DNA of 51,882 nucleotides, taken from contig NZ_JQDZ01000072.1 in assembly GCF_000764205.1 (NCBI RefSeq), positions 1 through 51,882 of the forward strand, written 5' to 3'. Below, one piece after another: positions 1-8,335 of the stretch. The DNA is from Thalassotalea sp. ND16A. GTDB lineage: Bacteria > Pseudomonadota > Gammaproteobacteria > Enterobacterales > Alteromonadaceae. The notes under the pieces are model-generated. The model was not told the DNA's origin. It worked only from the letters and a program-made list of their open reading frames with translations, and ran no database searches. The translations under genes were made by a program, and so were the position numbers. Position 1 is the first letter of the stretch; each line of letters starts with the position of its first letter.

Positions 1-34
1 ATTCTTTCTTAAAAAAGTTTGAAAATACCTTCAT

Positions 35-96
35 AGCGTTTGAGGTTTAGTTTTTTTGTTTTGTGGTGAAATTAATTTAACTAAATTTCAAACGCT
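35..96. repeat. Imperfect inverted repeat at window start
   Basis: Arms at 35-50 (AGCGTTTGAGGTTTAG) and 81-96 (CTAAATTTCAAACGCT) pair at 14 of 16 positions across a 30-nt AT-rich loop. It could be a terminator-like or regulatory hairpin of a gene lying left of the window. No U-tract follows, so the function is open. Confidence 0.4.
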
Positions 97-121
97 TACA
101 CAAATATTTGTGGGGATACTT

Positions 122-208
122 CAGGTTTCAACCTCGCGTAATTACCGCAGCGCGCTAACAAAACCAGGGCTAACGTCGCGCTAATGCGAGAATGAATTCT
201 CGCCAACC
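122..208 (+). repeat. 92-bp palindromic repeat, copy 1 (orientation A, 5' end lost)
   Basis: The copy begins inside the left arm (AGGTTTCAACCTCGCG) and ends in CTCGCCAACC. A second fragment of the right end (CGCCAACC) follows at 220-227, only 13 bases before the first gene. Middle sequence is diverged compared with the copies near 6 kb. Confidence 0.7.
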
Positions 209-240
209 AAAATCAAATTCGCCAACCAAAAATAATAAAT

Positions 241-1659
241 ATGAATAAAACGGATAATTCAACAACCACAAACGCCATATTCTATCTATTTTTAGCGCTG
301 CTATTTTGGCTACCTATACCGTTAGGCTCAAACCGTCCCTGGGCCTGGTCGATTATGGAAGTGATGAGTTACGCCTTGTTTATCGGTATAATTTACACCC
401 ATAGCGGCAATCAAATAAAAGCCCAGCTAAAACCCTATTGGCCGTTAATTGCCGGCCTGGGTATTTTTGTCATTTACCAAGCGCTGCAGCTGGTGCCAAT
501 ACCTCCCACATTATTAAAAGCGGTAAGTGTTAATACTTACTTGATTAAGCAAAGTATCCTGGCTAGCGATAGTTGGTGGCCAATCGCGCTAGACCCTACC
601 CAAGCCAGCATAGCCACCTTAAAAGCCTTAAGTTATTTTTTAATGATGTTAACTACGCTGATCTTGGTAAACAACTTTAAACGCTTAAAGTTATTACTCA
701 TTACCCTTATTGTGGCCGGTACCTGGCAAGCGTTTTACGGCAGCTTGCAAGCATTAAGCGGCAATGAGCACAGTTTTTTTATGCAGTTGGCCAACAGCAC
801 AGCCGCAAACGGCAGTTTTGTTTATAAAAACCATTTTGCCAACTTTTTAATGTTGACCTTAGCCATTGGCACGGGTTATTTAGTATCGACGTTAGATAGT
901 AACAGAGCGAGTAAAACGAGCAATAAAGACAACCTAATTAAACTCTTAACCAGCCTGGTTTCGGGCAAAGCAGCGTTAAGAATAGCGCTGGCGATTATGG
1001 TTATTGCCATCGTATTATCACGCTCGAGAATGGGCAACACCGCCTTTTTTGTTGCCCTTACCCTTACTGGCCTGGTGGCGTTTGGCTTAATGAAACAAAA
1101 AAACAAAAGTCTGAGCATTTTGTTAATCAGCATTTTTATTATCGACGCCTTCATTCTGGGCGCCTACTTTGGCATTGATAAGGTAAAGCAGCGCATTGCC
1201 CAAACCAGCATGCAAACTGAGCAGCGTGATGAGGTAAACGAATACTCATTCGAATTGGTGAAACTGTTTCCGGAAACGGGAACCGGCGGCGGCAGTTACT
1301 ACAGCACCTTCCCATTGGTGCAGGGCAGTGATGTAACAGCCTATTTTGATCATGCCCATAATGATTACCTGCAGTTTGCCATTGAATATGGTTTACCGGC
1401 AACCATTTGGCTGGCAATGGTGGTATTAATCAGTTTGAGCCATGCCATTATGGCGATGAAAGAGCGACGTAGCCGATTATTGCAAGGCCTGGGCTTTGCC
1501 TGCTGCATGGCAATAACCGGCATGCTTATCCATATTTCGGTAGATTTTCAGCTGCAAGCGCCGGCAAATGCCGCGTATTTTCACCTCATCTTAGCCTTGG
1601 CCTGGTTAAGCCGATATGGTTTACGCAGTTCTCGTTTACAAAACGGTAGCGTTAATTAA
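241..1659 (+). CDS. O-antigen ligase / Wzy_C family membrane protein
   Basis: The 472-residue protein is a polytopic inner-membrane protein with about ten to twelve hydrophobic segments. It carries the Wzy_C signature HAHNDYLQ at residues 371-378, after a large periplasmic-type loop. Members of this family (WaaL, PglL, Wzy-like) transfer or polymerise undecaprenyl-linked glycans in the periplasm. It precedes an outer-membrane barrel, an OPX protein and a Wzc kinase on the same strand, so polymerisation or ligation of the polysaccharide exported by that set is likely. Sequence alone does not separate ligase from polymerase. The start has no clear Shine-Dalgarno; the ATG lies just after remnants of repeat copy 1. 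Confidence 0.75.
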   Translation: MNKTDNSTTTNAIFYLFLALLFWLPIPLGSNRPWAWSIMEVMSYALFIGIIYTHSGNQIKAQLKPYWPLIAGLGIFVIYQALQLVPIPPTLLKAVSVNTYLIKQSILASDSWWPIALDPTQASIATLKALSYFLMMLTTLILVNNFKRLKLLLITLIVAGTWQAFYGSLQALSGNEHSFFMQLANSTAANGSFVYKNHFANFLMLTLAIGTGYLVSTLDSNRASKTSNKDNLIKLLTSLVSGKAALRIALAIMVIAIVLSRSRMGNTAFFVALTLTGLVAFGLMKQKNKSLSILLISIFIIDAFILGAYFGIDKVKQRIAQTSMQTEQRDEVNEYSFELVKLFPETGTGGGSYYSTFPLVQGSDVTAYFDHAHNDYLQFAIEYGLPATIWLAMVVLISLSHAIMAMKERRSRLLQGLGFACCMAITGMLIHISVDFQLQAPANAAYFHLILALAWLSRYGLRSSRLQNGSVN

Positions 1660-1919
1660 ATCAATTACTATTAACACTACACGGCTGGTTTGCATAAAAT
1701 TTCACAGTTTGTGAATATTTTATTAAAGCTGTGTTAGCAGCTTGTTGGGGACCATGAGATTTAGTTTAATTAGCTATAATATAGAGCGTTTTTTTACGAT
1801 TTATGTTATCATCGCATTAGGTGCAAATGAGTCTGTAACCTTATAAAAAGTAAGGGTTAATAAACTTTTTAACAGTTCATTAATCAACAAAAGAATAATA
1901 AGTTGGGTTTAATTCGTTA

Positions 1920-3155
1920 ATGACGTTTTGTTGTAAATCTATAGGAATGTTTTTGTGTCTGTTGCAAATATTTGCAACAGCCTTTAGCCATGCCTTAGAG
2001 CCGGAAACGTTCAAATTATCAGGCATTAATGTTACTCCTCAAATTAGCATTAGCCAGGGCTACAGTGACAATTTACTCCATGGCGAAGACCGCAAAGAAC
2101 ATACTGTGTATAACGTGCTTGCTCCCAAGGTAACCATTAGCCAAGTTAAAAACTTAAATTTTTATCAGCTCGATTATGGCTTTAGCTACAAAAATAATGC
2201 CGCAAGCGGCAGCGACAATTACACCAATCATCAATTAACCACCAAGGCGTTTTTTGATTTAGCCACTCGCCATCGCATTTTATTCTCTGCCGATTACCTC
2301 AAAGATCATGAAGAGCGTGGTCAAGGCTATTCCATTGGTTTTGCTGAAGTATTGCAGCAGCCAACGGCGAACGAAACCCTAAACCTGGAATCTTTATACA
2401 CCTTTGGCGCCAAAACGGCACAAGCGAATATCGATGTTGTTGCCAGTTATCAGCAAGTGCGCTGGCAAGGCCTGCATTTAGACGATTTAAATTTACCCGA
2501 CGACAGCGACGATATTGATTACAGCGCCAACAGAGAATATGACCAGAGCAGTGTGGGCGCTCGCTTACATTACAAAACCGGGGCGTTTACCAAAGTTACC
2601 TTTAGAGCGAATGTAACTAAGGTAACCTATAACCAGCCAAGAGAAGGGGAATATCCGCTCGATAGCAAAACCATTGATGGCTTTGTCGGCTTTGAATGGC
2701 AAGGCAGTGCATTAACCACTGGTTATGTTCGGTTGGGCTATGAAAACCGAAACTTTGATCAGCAAGCCCTAAGTGATGAGTCAGGTTTGCGTTGGCAGGT
2801 GGGGGTATTGTGGCGGCCGTTAACCTATTCAAATTTTGATTTTTCATCGTCAAAAAACGTCAGCGAAAGCAAAGGCCAGGGTACCTACATTAAAAATACG
2901 AACTACACCGCCACCTGGCATCATCAGTGGCTAGACCGAATCGCCACTAATCTTGCATACAGCCTTAACCAGGATGAATATGGCGGCTCGTTGCGCGAAG
3001 ATGATAACTATGTATTCAATGCTGGCATTGAATATCAAATGCGCAGAAATCTTGAATGCGTTATTTCACTGACAAGTATTGACCGCAGTAGTAATTTTGA
3101 ACAACTTGAGTATAATGAAAATCAATTAACCTTTACCCTAAACGCGTCTTTTTAG
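1920..3155 (+). CDS. Outer-membrane beta-barrel protein (VpsM-like porin for polysaccharide export)
   Basis: Residues 1-25 are a signal peptide ending near SHA-LEP. The rest is rich in alternating polar/aromatic strands, has no long hydrophobic helix, and ends in Phe (NASF), the usual C-terminal signature of an outer-membrane barrel. At 411 residues it fits an approximately 16- to 18-stranded barrel. It is followed 21 bases later by a short OPX protein without an outer-membrane helix. OPX proteins of that class are known to need a separate barrel porin, so this gene is the likely outer-membrane pore of the locus. The 260-bp upstream gap has an isolated TATAAT at 1775-1780 without a convincing -35. 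Confidence 0.7.
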   Translation: MTFCCKSIGMFLCLLQIFATAFSHALEPETFKLSGINVTPQISISQGYSDNLLHGEDRKEHTVYNVLAPKVTISQVKNLNFYQLDYGFSYKNNAASGSDNYTNHQLTTKAFFDLATRHRILFSADYLKDHEERGQGYSIGFAEVLQQPTANETLNLESLYTFGAKTAQANIDVVASYQQVRWQGLHLDDLNLPDDSDDIDYSANREYDQSSVGARLHYKTGAFTKVTFRANVTKVTYNQPREGEYPLDSKTIDGFVGFEWQGSALTTGYVRLGYENRNFDQQALSDESGLRWQVGVLWRPLTYSNFDFSSSKNVSESKGQGTYIKNTNYTATWHHQWLDRIATNLAYSLNQDEYGGSLREDDNYVFNAGIEYQMRRNLECVISLTSIDRSSNFEQLEYNENQLTFTLNASF

Positions 3156-3176
3156 CCGAATAATTCGAAGATATCT

Positions 3177-3758
3177 ATGTTGTATTGCCAGCCTGTATTT
3201 CACTTGAATAGCCAAACAAAGCGGTTAGTAACACCGTTTTGCTTGCGGGTTTTTGCCGCCCTGATGTTAACTCTTTTTAGCTTTGTGGTAGCGGCCGAAA
3301 GCGATTATCGCCTAGATTCAGGTGATACCATCAGCATTAGTGTGTTTGGCGAACAAGAATTGTCGACCCAGGTATTGATCAATACTCGCGGCGTGATCAA
3401 TTACCCATTTTTGGGCGAAGTGAAAGTAAGCGGCCTAACCTTGGCCGAGTTGGAAAAGAAAATAGAACAAGGGCTACAACCGGACTACTTAATTAATCCT
3501 GATGTTGCCGTTGCGATAAACACTTATCGCCCCTTTTTTATTGAGGGCGAAGTGAAAAAAGCAGGAGCTTACCCTTATCAACCCGGCTTAACCATTGCTA
3601 AAGCCGTAGTGCTGGCCGGAGGTTTTACTGAGCGGGCGTCAAAAGACAAAATATTTATCGTAAAAGCGGCTGATGACACTGCACAATCCGGTAATGCGAA
3701 GTTGAATGATAAGGTTCAACCTGGCGATATTATTAGCGTAAAGCAAAGTTTTTTTTAA
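3177..3758 (+). CDS. Short periplasmic polysaccharide export (OPX, Wza-like) protein
   Basis: The 193-residue protein has a signal segment (hydrophobic about 28-39, ending AAES). A Poly_export domain follows (about 41-115, starting YRLDSGDTISISVFGE), then one SLBB domain (about 118-190, FIEGEVKKAGAYPYQPGLT). It lacks a lipobox cysteine and the C-terminal amphipathic helix by which full Wza crosses the outer membrane, and is about half of Wza length. It therefore probably acts in the periplasm between the Wzc kinase downstream (10 bases away) and the barrel upstream. An internal Met near residue 29 could be the true start and would give a more ordinary signal peptide. Confidence 0.85.
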   Translation: MLYCQPVFHLNSQTKRLVTPFCLRVFAALMLTLFSFVVAAESDYRLDSGDTISISVFGEQELSTQVLINTRGVINYPFLGEVKVSGLTLAELEKKIEQGLQPDYLINPDVAVAINTYRPFFIEGEVKKAGAYPYQPGLTIAKAVVLAGGFTERASKDKIFIVKAADDTAQSGNAKLNDKVQPGDIISVKQSFF

Positions 3759-3767
3759 AGGGATAGC

Positions 3768-5972
3768 ATGAGTAACATAGAAACTATCCCCACCAGGTTG
3801 CAACCTAACTACCAAGAGACTAGCAACGGCCGGGGTGAGCATGTTGATGAAATTGATCTTGCTCAGCTACTAAGAGTAATATTACGGCGCAAATGGCAAA
3901 TTATTTTACTGAGTACGGTCGTGGCGCTATTTGCTAGTGTGTATGCGTATTCGATTACCCCAATATATACTGCCAGCGCAACGTTTTATTTAGAAGCCGA
4001 TAACGCCAAATTAATGAGCCTTGAAGACGTTTACTCACAAGAAGTAGGCCAACAAGAGTACTATTACACGCAACTGGAAATCATTCGCTCTCAGCCGATT
4101 GCTGAAAAAGTGGTGAAGAACTTAGATTTGGCCAATCACCCATTTTTTCGTATCACTAAACAAGAGTTGCTTACAACCACTCCGGAATACCTGAGTTTAA
4201 CCGACGATGAATTAACGGCGCTTACTCAGCAATACCAATATGAGTCTGCCCTGGGCTATGTTTATGGTGGCATCGATGCAAACCCGATCAAAGACACGCA
4301 ATTGGTCATCCTGTCATTTACTTCACCAGAGCCAGAGTTGGCGGCCATAATTGCCAATGCCATTGGCATTGCCTATATTGATAATCATATGGAAGTAAAC
4401 CTTGAGCGCATTGAAAAGTCGGCACAATGGTTAAATAGATCACTGTCGGGGTTAAAAAATAAACTGGGACAATCGGAAGAAAAACTGCAGGCGTTCCAGG
4501 AGCAAGAATCAATAATCGATGTGGTTGGGATCAAGAGCCTGGCGGCCATTGAGCTGGAAGAACTGTCGGCAGAGCTAGTGCTGGCGAAGCAATCTTTTCA
4601 ACAAACCGATACCATTTATCGCTTAGTAAACGCTGAACAAAATAACATTGAGGGCTTAGCCAGTTTGCCCGATATTTTAAATCATCAAGCGGTAACTGCG
4701 GCCAATAGTCAAAAAAGACAAGCCGAAGAGCAAGTGGCCGAACTGGCATTAACTTATGGTAAAAAACACCCGAAGATGATCGCCGCCAATGCCGATTTAA
4801 GGCGTGAGCAGCAAAACGTGACCAAAAATATAGAGCGCCTGGTTTCGAGCTTAGGCAATGATTATCGCAAAGCTGAAAATAAGGTAGACCAGGTTAATAA
4901 CGCCATTAATCAGGCCAAACTGAATTACCAAAAGTTAACCCGTATTGAAAACAAGCGCCGTGAATTAAAGCAAGAAGTCGAGACCAATAAAAACTTATAC
5001 GAAGCATTTTTCATCAAGCTGAACGAAACCGCGCAACTGGAAGGCTTAGAAGTGTCGGCAGGACGTATTATCGAGTACGCCACCACACCGGTAAGCCCAA
5101 TTAAGCCGCGCAAAAAATTGATCGTGGTATTGGCTGTGCTGTTAAGTGGCATGGTGGGAGTAGGGGCCACGCTATTACTCGAAGCATTAAATAGCACCAT
5201 CCGGGCGGTAGTCGATGTTGAAACCAAATTACACAAAAATTTGCTCGGTATTGTGCCCTTAGTGGCAACGGGAAAGCTTGGCAAACTGAACATCAAACAT
5301 TTTTTTGATGGGGATGATCACAGTTTCGCCGAGGCAATACGAACGCTAAGAACGTCACTGCTGCTGTTAAATCTAGAAGATAAAGCGCAAGTGGTAAGTG
5401 TTACCTCAACCTTGCCGGGGGAAGGAAAAACCGTAGTGTCTACCAACTTGGCCTTTGCGTTGGGACAATTAGATAAAACGATTTTGATTGACACCGATAT
5501 GCGCCGCCCGTCAATTGCGAAAAACTTTAACTTAGCAGGCAATACGCCAGGCCTGTCGAACTATATTGCCGGTACCAATAGCTTAGATGAGTGCATTCAG
5601 CACGATCAACAAGCGAACATCGATGTATTGGTAGCAGGGCAATTGCCACCCAACCCACAAGAGTTACTATCTTCGAACCAGTTCAAGCAACTGCTGCACA
5701 CCTTAAGAGAAAAATACGATCGTATCATTATTGATACCGCGCCAGTGCAAGCGGTGTCGGATGCGATGATAGTAGCCAGACTGACCGACTCGCACATTTA
5801 TGTGGTAAAAGCCGACAGCACCAAAGAAAAACAGATAAAAACCGGAATAAAGCGCATGGCCTTAGCCGGCATCAACGTAGACGGCATAGTATTAAACCAG
5901 GTCGATCTAGAAAAAGCCAAAAAATACGAAGACTTCAACGGCTACTACGACCAATACGGCTACAACTCCTAA
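3768..5972 (+). CDS. wzc: Polysaccharide co-polymerase / tyrosine autokinase (Wzc, VpsO-like)
   Basis: The 734-residue fusion has a Wzz chain-length domain with TM1 about 45-62, a long coiled-coil periplasmic region (about 210-430) and TM2 about 450-470. A cytoplasmic BY-kinase domain follows: Walker A STLPGEGKT about 543-552, Walker A' ILIDTDMRRP about 570-579 and Walker B RIIIDTAPV about 650-658. The C-terminal tail is tyrosine-rich (KYEDFNGYYDQYGY), the usual autophosphorylation cluster. Such kinases set chain length and couple polymerisation to export through phosphorylation cycles. It follows the OPX gene by 10 bases with a GGGATAG leader. No phosphatase lies in this locus; the LMW-PTP at 24653 might serve both kinases. 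Confidence 0.93.
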   Translation: MSNIETIPTRLQPNYQETSNGRGEHVDEIDLAQLLRVILRRKWQIILLSTVVALFASVYAYSITPIYTASATFYLEADNAKLMSLEDVYSQEVGQQEYYYTQLEIIRSQPIAEKVVKNLDLANHPFFRITKQELLTTTPEYLSLTDDELTALTQQYQYESALGYVYGGIDANPIKDTQLVILSFTSPEPELAAIIANAIGIAYIDNHMEVNLERIEKSAQWLNRSLSGLKNKLGQSEEKLQAFQEQESIIDVVGIKSLAAIELEELSAELVLAKQSFQQTDTIYRLVNAEQNNIEGLASLPDILNHQAVTAANSQKRQAEEQVAELALTYGKKHPKMIAANADLRREQQNVTKNIERLVSSLGNDYRKAENKVDQVNNAINQAKLNYQKLTRIENKRRELKQEVETNKNLYEAFFIKLNETAQLEGLEVSAGRIIEYATTPVSPIKPRKKLIVVLAVLLSGMVGVGATLLLEALNSTIRAVVDVETKLHKNLLGIVPLVATGKLGKLNIKHFFDGDDHSFAEAIRTLRTSLLLLNLEDKAQVVSVTSTLPGEGKTVVSTNLAFALGQLDKTILIDTDMRRPSIAKNFNLAGNTPGLSNYIAGTNSLDECIQHDQQANIDVLVAGQLPPNPQELLSSNQFKQLLHTLREKYDRIIIDTAPVQAVSDAMIVARLTDSHIYVVKADSTKEKQIKTGIKRMALAGINVDGIVLNQVDLEKAKKYEDFNGYYDQYGYNS

Positions 5973-5997
5973 CCAAACCAGCCAGCAACCTCGTTCC

Positions 5998-6089
5998 GGT
6001 TGGCGGGGTTTTCAACCTCGCGAAATTACCGCAACGCGGTAATTAAAACTTTGGCTTCGCCATAACGCGAGAATAAATTCCCGCCAACC
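5998..6089 (+). repeat. 92-bp palindromic repeat, copy 2 (orientation A, complete)
   Basis: Ends are GGTTGGCGGGG and TTCCCGCCAACC. Two inner hairpins can form: TTACCGC-AAC-GCGGTAA and GGC-TTC-GCC, closed by CCTCGCG/CGCGAG, so the whole can fold as a branched structure. It starts 25 bases after the wzc stop and may act as its terminator. Confidence 0.85.
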
Positions 6090-6129
6090 AAAGCCAAAAG
6101 CAACGCGGTCGACGGAGTTAACCACCCTC

Positions 6130-6221
6130 GGTTGGCGGGGTTTTCAACCTCGCGTAATTACCGCAACGCGGTAACTAATCCTTGGCTAACGCCATAACGC
6201 GAGAATAAATTCCCGCCAACC
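6130..6221 (+). repeat. 92-bp palindromic repeat, copy 3 (orientation A, complete)
   Basis: Complete copy with both ends, 40 bases after copy 2. The loop is GGCTAACGCC instead of GGCTTCGCC. Confidence 0.85.
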
Positions 6222-6267
6222 AAAGCAAAAACCAAAGCCAACGCGGTCGGCGGATTTAACCAATCCC

Positions 6268-6359
6268 GGTTGGCGGGGTTTCTAACCTCGCGTAATTACC
6301 GCAACGCGGTAACTAAAACTTTGGCTTCGCCATAACGCGAGAATGAATTCCCGCCAACC
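6268..6359 (+). repeat. 92-bp palindromic repeat, copy 4 (orientation A, complete)
   Basis: Complete copy with both ends, 46 bases after copy 3. The left arm has TTTCTAACC rather than TTTCAACC. Confidence 0.85.
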
Positions 6360-6399
6360 AAAGCCCAAGCCAACGCGGTCGGCAGGCTTAACCAACTTC

Positions 6400-6442
6400 G
6401 GTTGGCGGGGCTTCAGCCTCGCGTAATTACGGCATCGCGGTA
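6400..6442 (+). repeat. 92-bp palindromic repeat, copy 5 (left half only)
   Basis: The left end and first inner hairpin are present (GGTTGGCGGGG ... ATCGCGGTAAT), then the match stops. The toxin-antitoxin module follows and a complete copy resumes at 7172, so the module lies within an interrupted array. Confidence 0.7.
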
Positions 6443-6595
6443 ATAAGAACGGTTAAGTGATAACAATTATCACCAAAAAGGAAAACTATCATCATTTCTG
6501 ATTTATCCAGAATCCAGACTGCAGAAAGACCTCTTTGCAAAGGAGCCTATAGCTCACGATTTTTATATGAACGTTTCCACGGGGACTAAAGTAAC

Positions 6596-6633
6596 TGTGG
6601 TAATTTGCCACAAAAGATTCGCTTTGCTACAAT
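6596..6633 (+). promoter_or_regulatory. Toxin-antitoxin promoter with overlapping operator
   Basis: A -35 box TTGCCA (6605-6610) and a -10 box TACAAT (6628-6633) are separated by exactly 17 bases. An inverted repeat TGTGG-N7-CCACA (6596-6612) overlaps the -35 box, where a ParD-like repressor would be expected to bind for autoregulation. An AAAGGAG ribosome-binding site at 6647-6653 precedes the antitoxin ATG by 6 bases. Confidence 0.6.
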
Positions 6634-6659
6634 TAAAGATGAAATGAAAGGAGCAAAGC

Positions 6660-6881
6660 ATGGGTACTGTGAGCATACGCTTAGATGAAGATTTATTAGA
6701 AAAAGCGGCAATTATGGCTAAGGCGCTTAATCGTAGTACGCCTAAGCAAATAGAACACTGGGCAAAAATAGGTAAAATAATGGAAGATAACCCAGACTTA
6801 CCTTATGAATTTGTAAAGCAGGCCATAATTGCCCAAGCAGAAAAAGAAGCGGGGAAATTAGAGGCGTATCAGTTTGACTAA
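6660..6881 (+). CDS. ParD-like antitoxin of a type II toxin-antitoxin system
   Basis: The 73-residue protein begins with the ribbon-helix-helix type strand VSIRLDEDLLEKA and continues RSTPKQIEHWAKIGKIMEDNPDLP, typical of the ParD-like antitoxin family. The N-terminus should dimerise and bind the operator; the C-terminus should wrap the toxin. It overlaps the toxin gene by 8 bases, so translation is probably coupled. A strong AAAGGAG site fixes the start. Confidence 0.85.
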   Translation: MGTVSIRLDEDLLEKAAIMAKALNRSTPKQIEHWAKIGKIMEDNPDLPYEFVKQAIIAQAEKEAGKLEAYQFD

Positions 6882-7158
6882 ACCGCTAAAAGTAGTTCAA
6901 AGCCCGACGTTTAAAAAAGCCGTAAAGAAACTGCATGCCAACCAAAAGAAGGATCTAGACGGCGCCGTTAAAGCAGTAATGGCAAACCCGGAATTGGGTG
7001 ATCGTAAAAAAGGGGATTTGGCATTTTTAAAAATGTATAAATTCAAAATGAACAGGCAATCTACTCTATTAGGCTATAGCTTTGAGCGTGGCCAGATAAT
7101 CCTTGAATTAATCGCTTTAGGCTCGCATGAAAATTTTTATCGAGATTTCAAAAAGTAA
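6874..7158 (+). CDS. RelE/ParE family toxin
   Basis: The 94-residue protein has the RelE/ParE fold pattern: VVQSPTFKKAVKKLHANQKKDLDGAV helices, then YKFKMNRQSTLLGYSF strands and a C-terminal ELIALGSHENFYRDFKK. Family toxins are mRNA interferases or gyrase inhibitors; the sequence does not decide which. Its start lies inside the end of the antitoxin gene. It is basic, as expected for pairing with an acidic antitoxin tail. Repeat copy 6 begins 14 bases after the stop. Confidence 0.85.
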   Translation: MTKPLKVVQSPTFKKAVKKLHANQKKDLDGAVKAVMANPELGDRKKGDLAFLKMYKFKMNRQSTLLGYSFERGQIILELIALGSHENFYRDFKK

Positions 7159-7171
7159 TATTGTTAACTTA

Positions 7172-7261
7172 GTTGGCGGGGCTTAGGCCTCGCGTAATTA
7201 CCGCAACGCGGTAACTAAAACTTTGGCTTCGCCATAACGCGAGAATAAATTCCCGCCAACC
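7172..7261 (+). repeat. 92-bp palindromic repeat, copy 6 (orientation A, complete)
   Basis: A complete copy immediately 3' of the toxin gene; the first G of the left end is replaced by A. Its linker to copy 7 again contains CAACGCGGTCGGCGG, as in the array before the toxin-antitoxin module. Confidence 0.85.
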
Positions 7262-7300
7262 TAAACCAAAAGCAACGCGGTCGGCGGATCTAACCCCCCC

Positions 7301-7342
7301 GGTTGGCGGGGTTTCAACCTCGCGTAATTGCGTAGCAATAAA
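7301..7342 (+). repeat. 92-bp palindromic repeat, copy 7 (left half only)
   Basis: The left end GGTTGGCGGGGTTTCAACC and CTCGCGTAATTGCG are present; the element then stops. This closes the second part of the array. Confidence 0.7.
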
Positions 7343-7411
7343 AACCTATCCCCTAAATCGTTTATTGTTTATGATTAAACAATAAAAATAACCGCACTAA
7401 ACCGCCAGAGC

Positions 7412-8077
7412 ATGCAAAAGATAGCCAAAATAATAATAACCTTAACATTACTTTATTTAAGCTATGTGGCTGCAACCTATGGAGCAGCAAACCTGGCCTT
7501 TAAACAAGCCGATAAACAACTCACCTATTGGCAACAAATTGTAGGAGCGAAAGTAGGGGCGATTTCAGTCACACAGCCAACCAAAGGCTTAGCAGCTAAT
7601 TGTACGCAAGGCATACAAACCTGCCCTGAAAAGACCTTATTCGAGCGCATAAATTTCATCGAAAGTTACCACAACGCATTGGTGAGCATTAATACCGCCA
7701 TTAACTTGCACCAAAACCCACAATACTTGGAAACGAAAGCACAAATATTAGAATGGGGCGTAAGGGCAGGCGTAGCCCCCAAACAAGCCAGCCTAAAAGT
7801 AGCCAACAAGTTATACCTGCAATCAACTCAACTTAGGCCAACCTGGCCGGGTACCTGGGCTGCCCTGGCATTGAACAAATGGCATCTGGGTGAGTTTGAC
7901 AATCAAATGATCCAATATCTGATAAACGCCCATACCTATGGTAAAAACAGAGTAGAAGTACATTTAATTTGGGCCCAACTTGGCGGCGCATTGCAGCAAA
8001 GCGAAGAGCCAAAACTAAAACAATTAATTGCAGCTCATCACGAAATTGTCAAATACCATCAAGAGCTAACCCCATAA
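7412..8077 (+). CDS. VpsP-like polysaccharide biosynthesis protein
   Basis: The 221-residue protein has one N-terminal membrane anchor (about 5-27, IAKIIITLTLLYLSYVAATYG) and an outside domain of helical pairs with TPR-like spacing (FIESYHNAL, ASLKVANKLYLQSTQLRP, WPGTWAALALNKW). Length, topology and position after a barrel-OPX-kinase set match VpsP of Vibrio-type exopolysaccharide loci. VpsP has no established enzymatic role; a periplasmic scaffold or assembly role is inference. Two cysteines close together (NCTQGIQTC, about residues 67-74) could form a disulfide. Confidence 0.55.
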   Translation: MQKIAKIIITLTLLYLSYVAATYGAANLAFKQADKQLTYWQQIVGAKVGAISVTQPTKGLAANCTQGIQTCPEKTLFERINFIESYHNALVSINTAINLHQNPQYLETKAQILEWGVRAGVAPKQASLKVANKLYLQSTQLRPTWPGTWAALALNKWHLGEFDNQMIQYLINAHTYGKNRVEVHLIWAQLGGALQQSEEPKLKQLIAAHHEIVKYHQELTP

Positions 8078-8081
8078 ACCC

Positions 8082-8177
8082 GGTTGACGGGGTTTTTAAC
8101 CTCGCGTAATTACCGCAATGCGGTAACCTAACCAGGGCGATTTTCGCCCTGAATGCGAGAATAAATTCCCGCCAACC
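8082..8177 (+). repeat. 92-bp palindromic repeat, copy 8 (orientation A, complete)
   Basis: A complete copy with left end GGTTGACGGGG and right end CCCGCCAACC, starting 4 bases after the stop of the VpsP-like gene. The second hairpin is diverged to AGGGCGATTTTCGCCCT, a stronger stem than in other copies. Confidence 0.85.
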
Positions 8178-8335
8178 AAATGAGTGAAGCGCAAGCCCAG
8201 CAAAAAATAACACTCATATTGATCTAGTTTAAAGATCTCGGCCCTTATTATCACTAAGCCTATTGCACTGCTTACCATGAATCTTTAGTATGAATTCATA
8301 CTTATTTTCCATTTTACCTATTAGAGATCTCAATT

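Larger units (their letters stand above)
5973..6659. other. Intergenic: repeat array plus toxin-antitoxin promoter
   Basis: The left 470 bases are a tandem array of palindromic repeats (copies 2-5), separated by related ~40-bp linkers that contain CAACGCGGTCGGCGG, giving a period of about 132-138 bases. The right 190 bases hold no ORF but carry the promoter and operator of the toxin-antitoxin operon. Confidence 0.75.

Noticed and set aside
1642-1654. ops/JUMPstart-like ACGGTAGCGT at the end of the first gene
   Set aside because: It matches most of the ops core, but the rest of JUMPstart is missing and it lies inside coding sequence before a 260-bp gap; chance is likely.
1752-1780. Sigma70 promoter before the outer-membrane barrel gene
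   Set aside because: TATAAT at 1775-1780 is perfect but no -35 box occurs at 16-18 bases; common by chance in AT-rich DNA.
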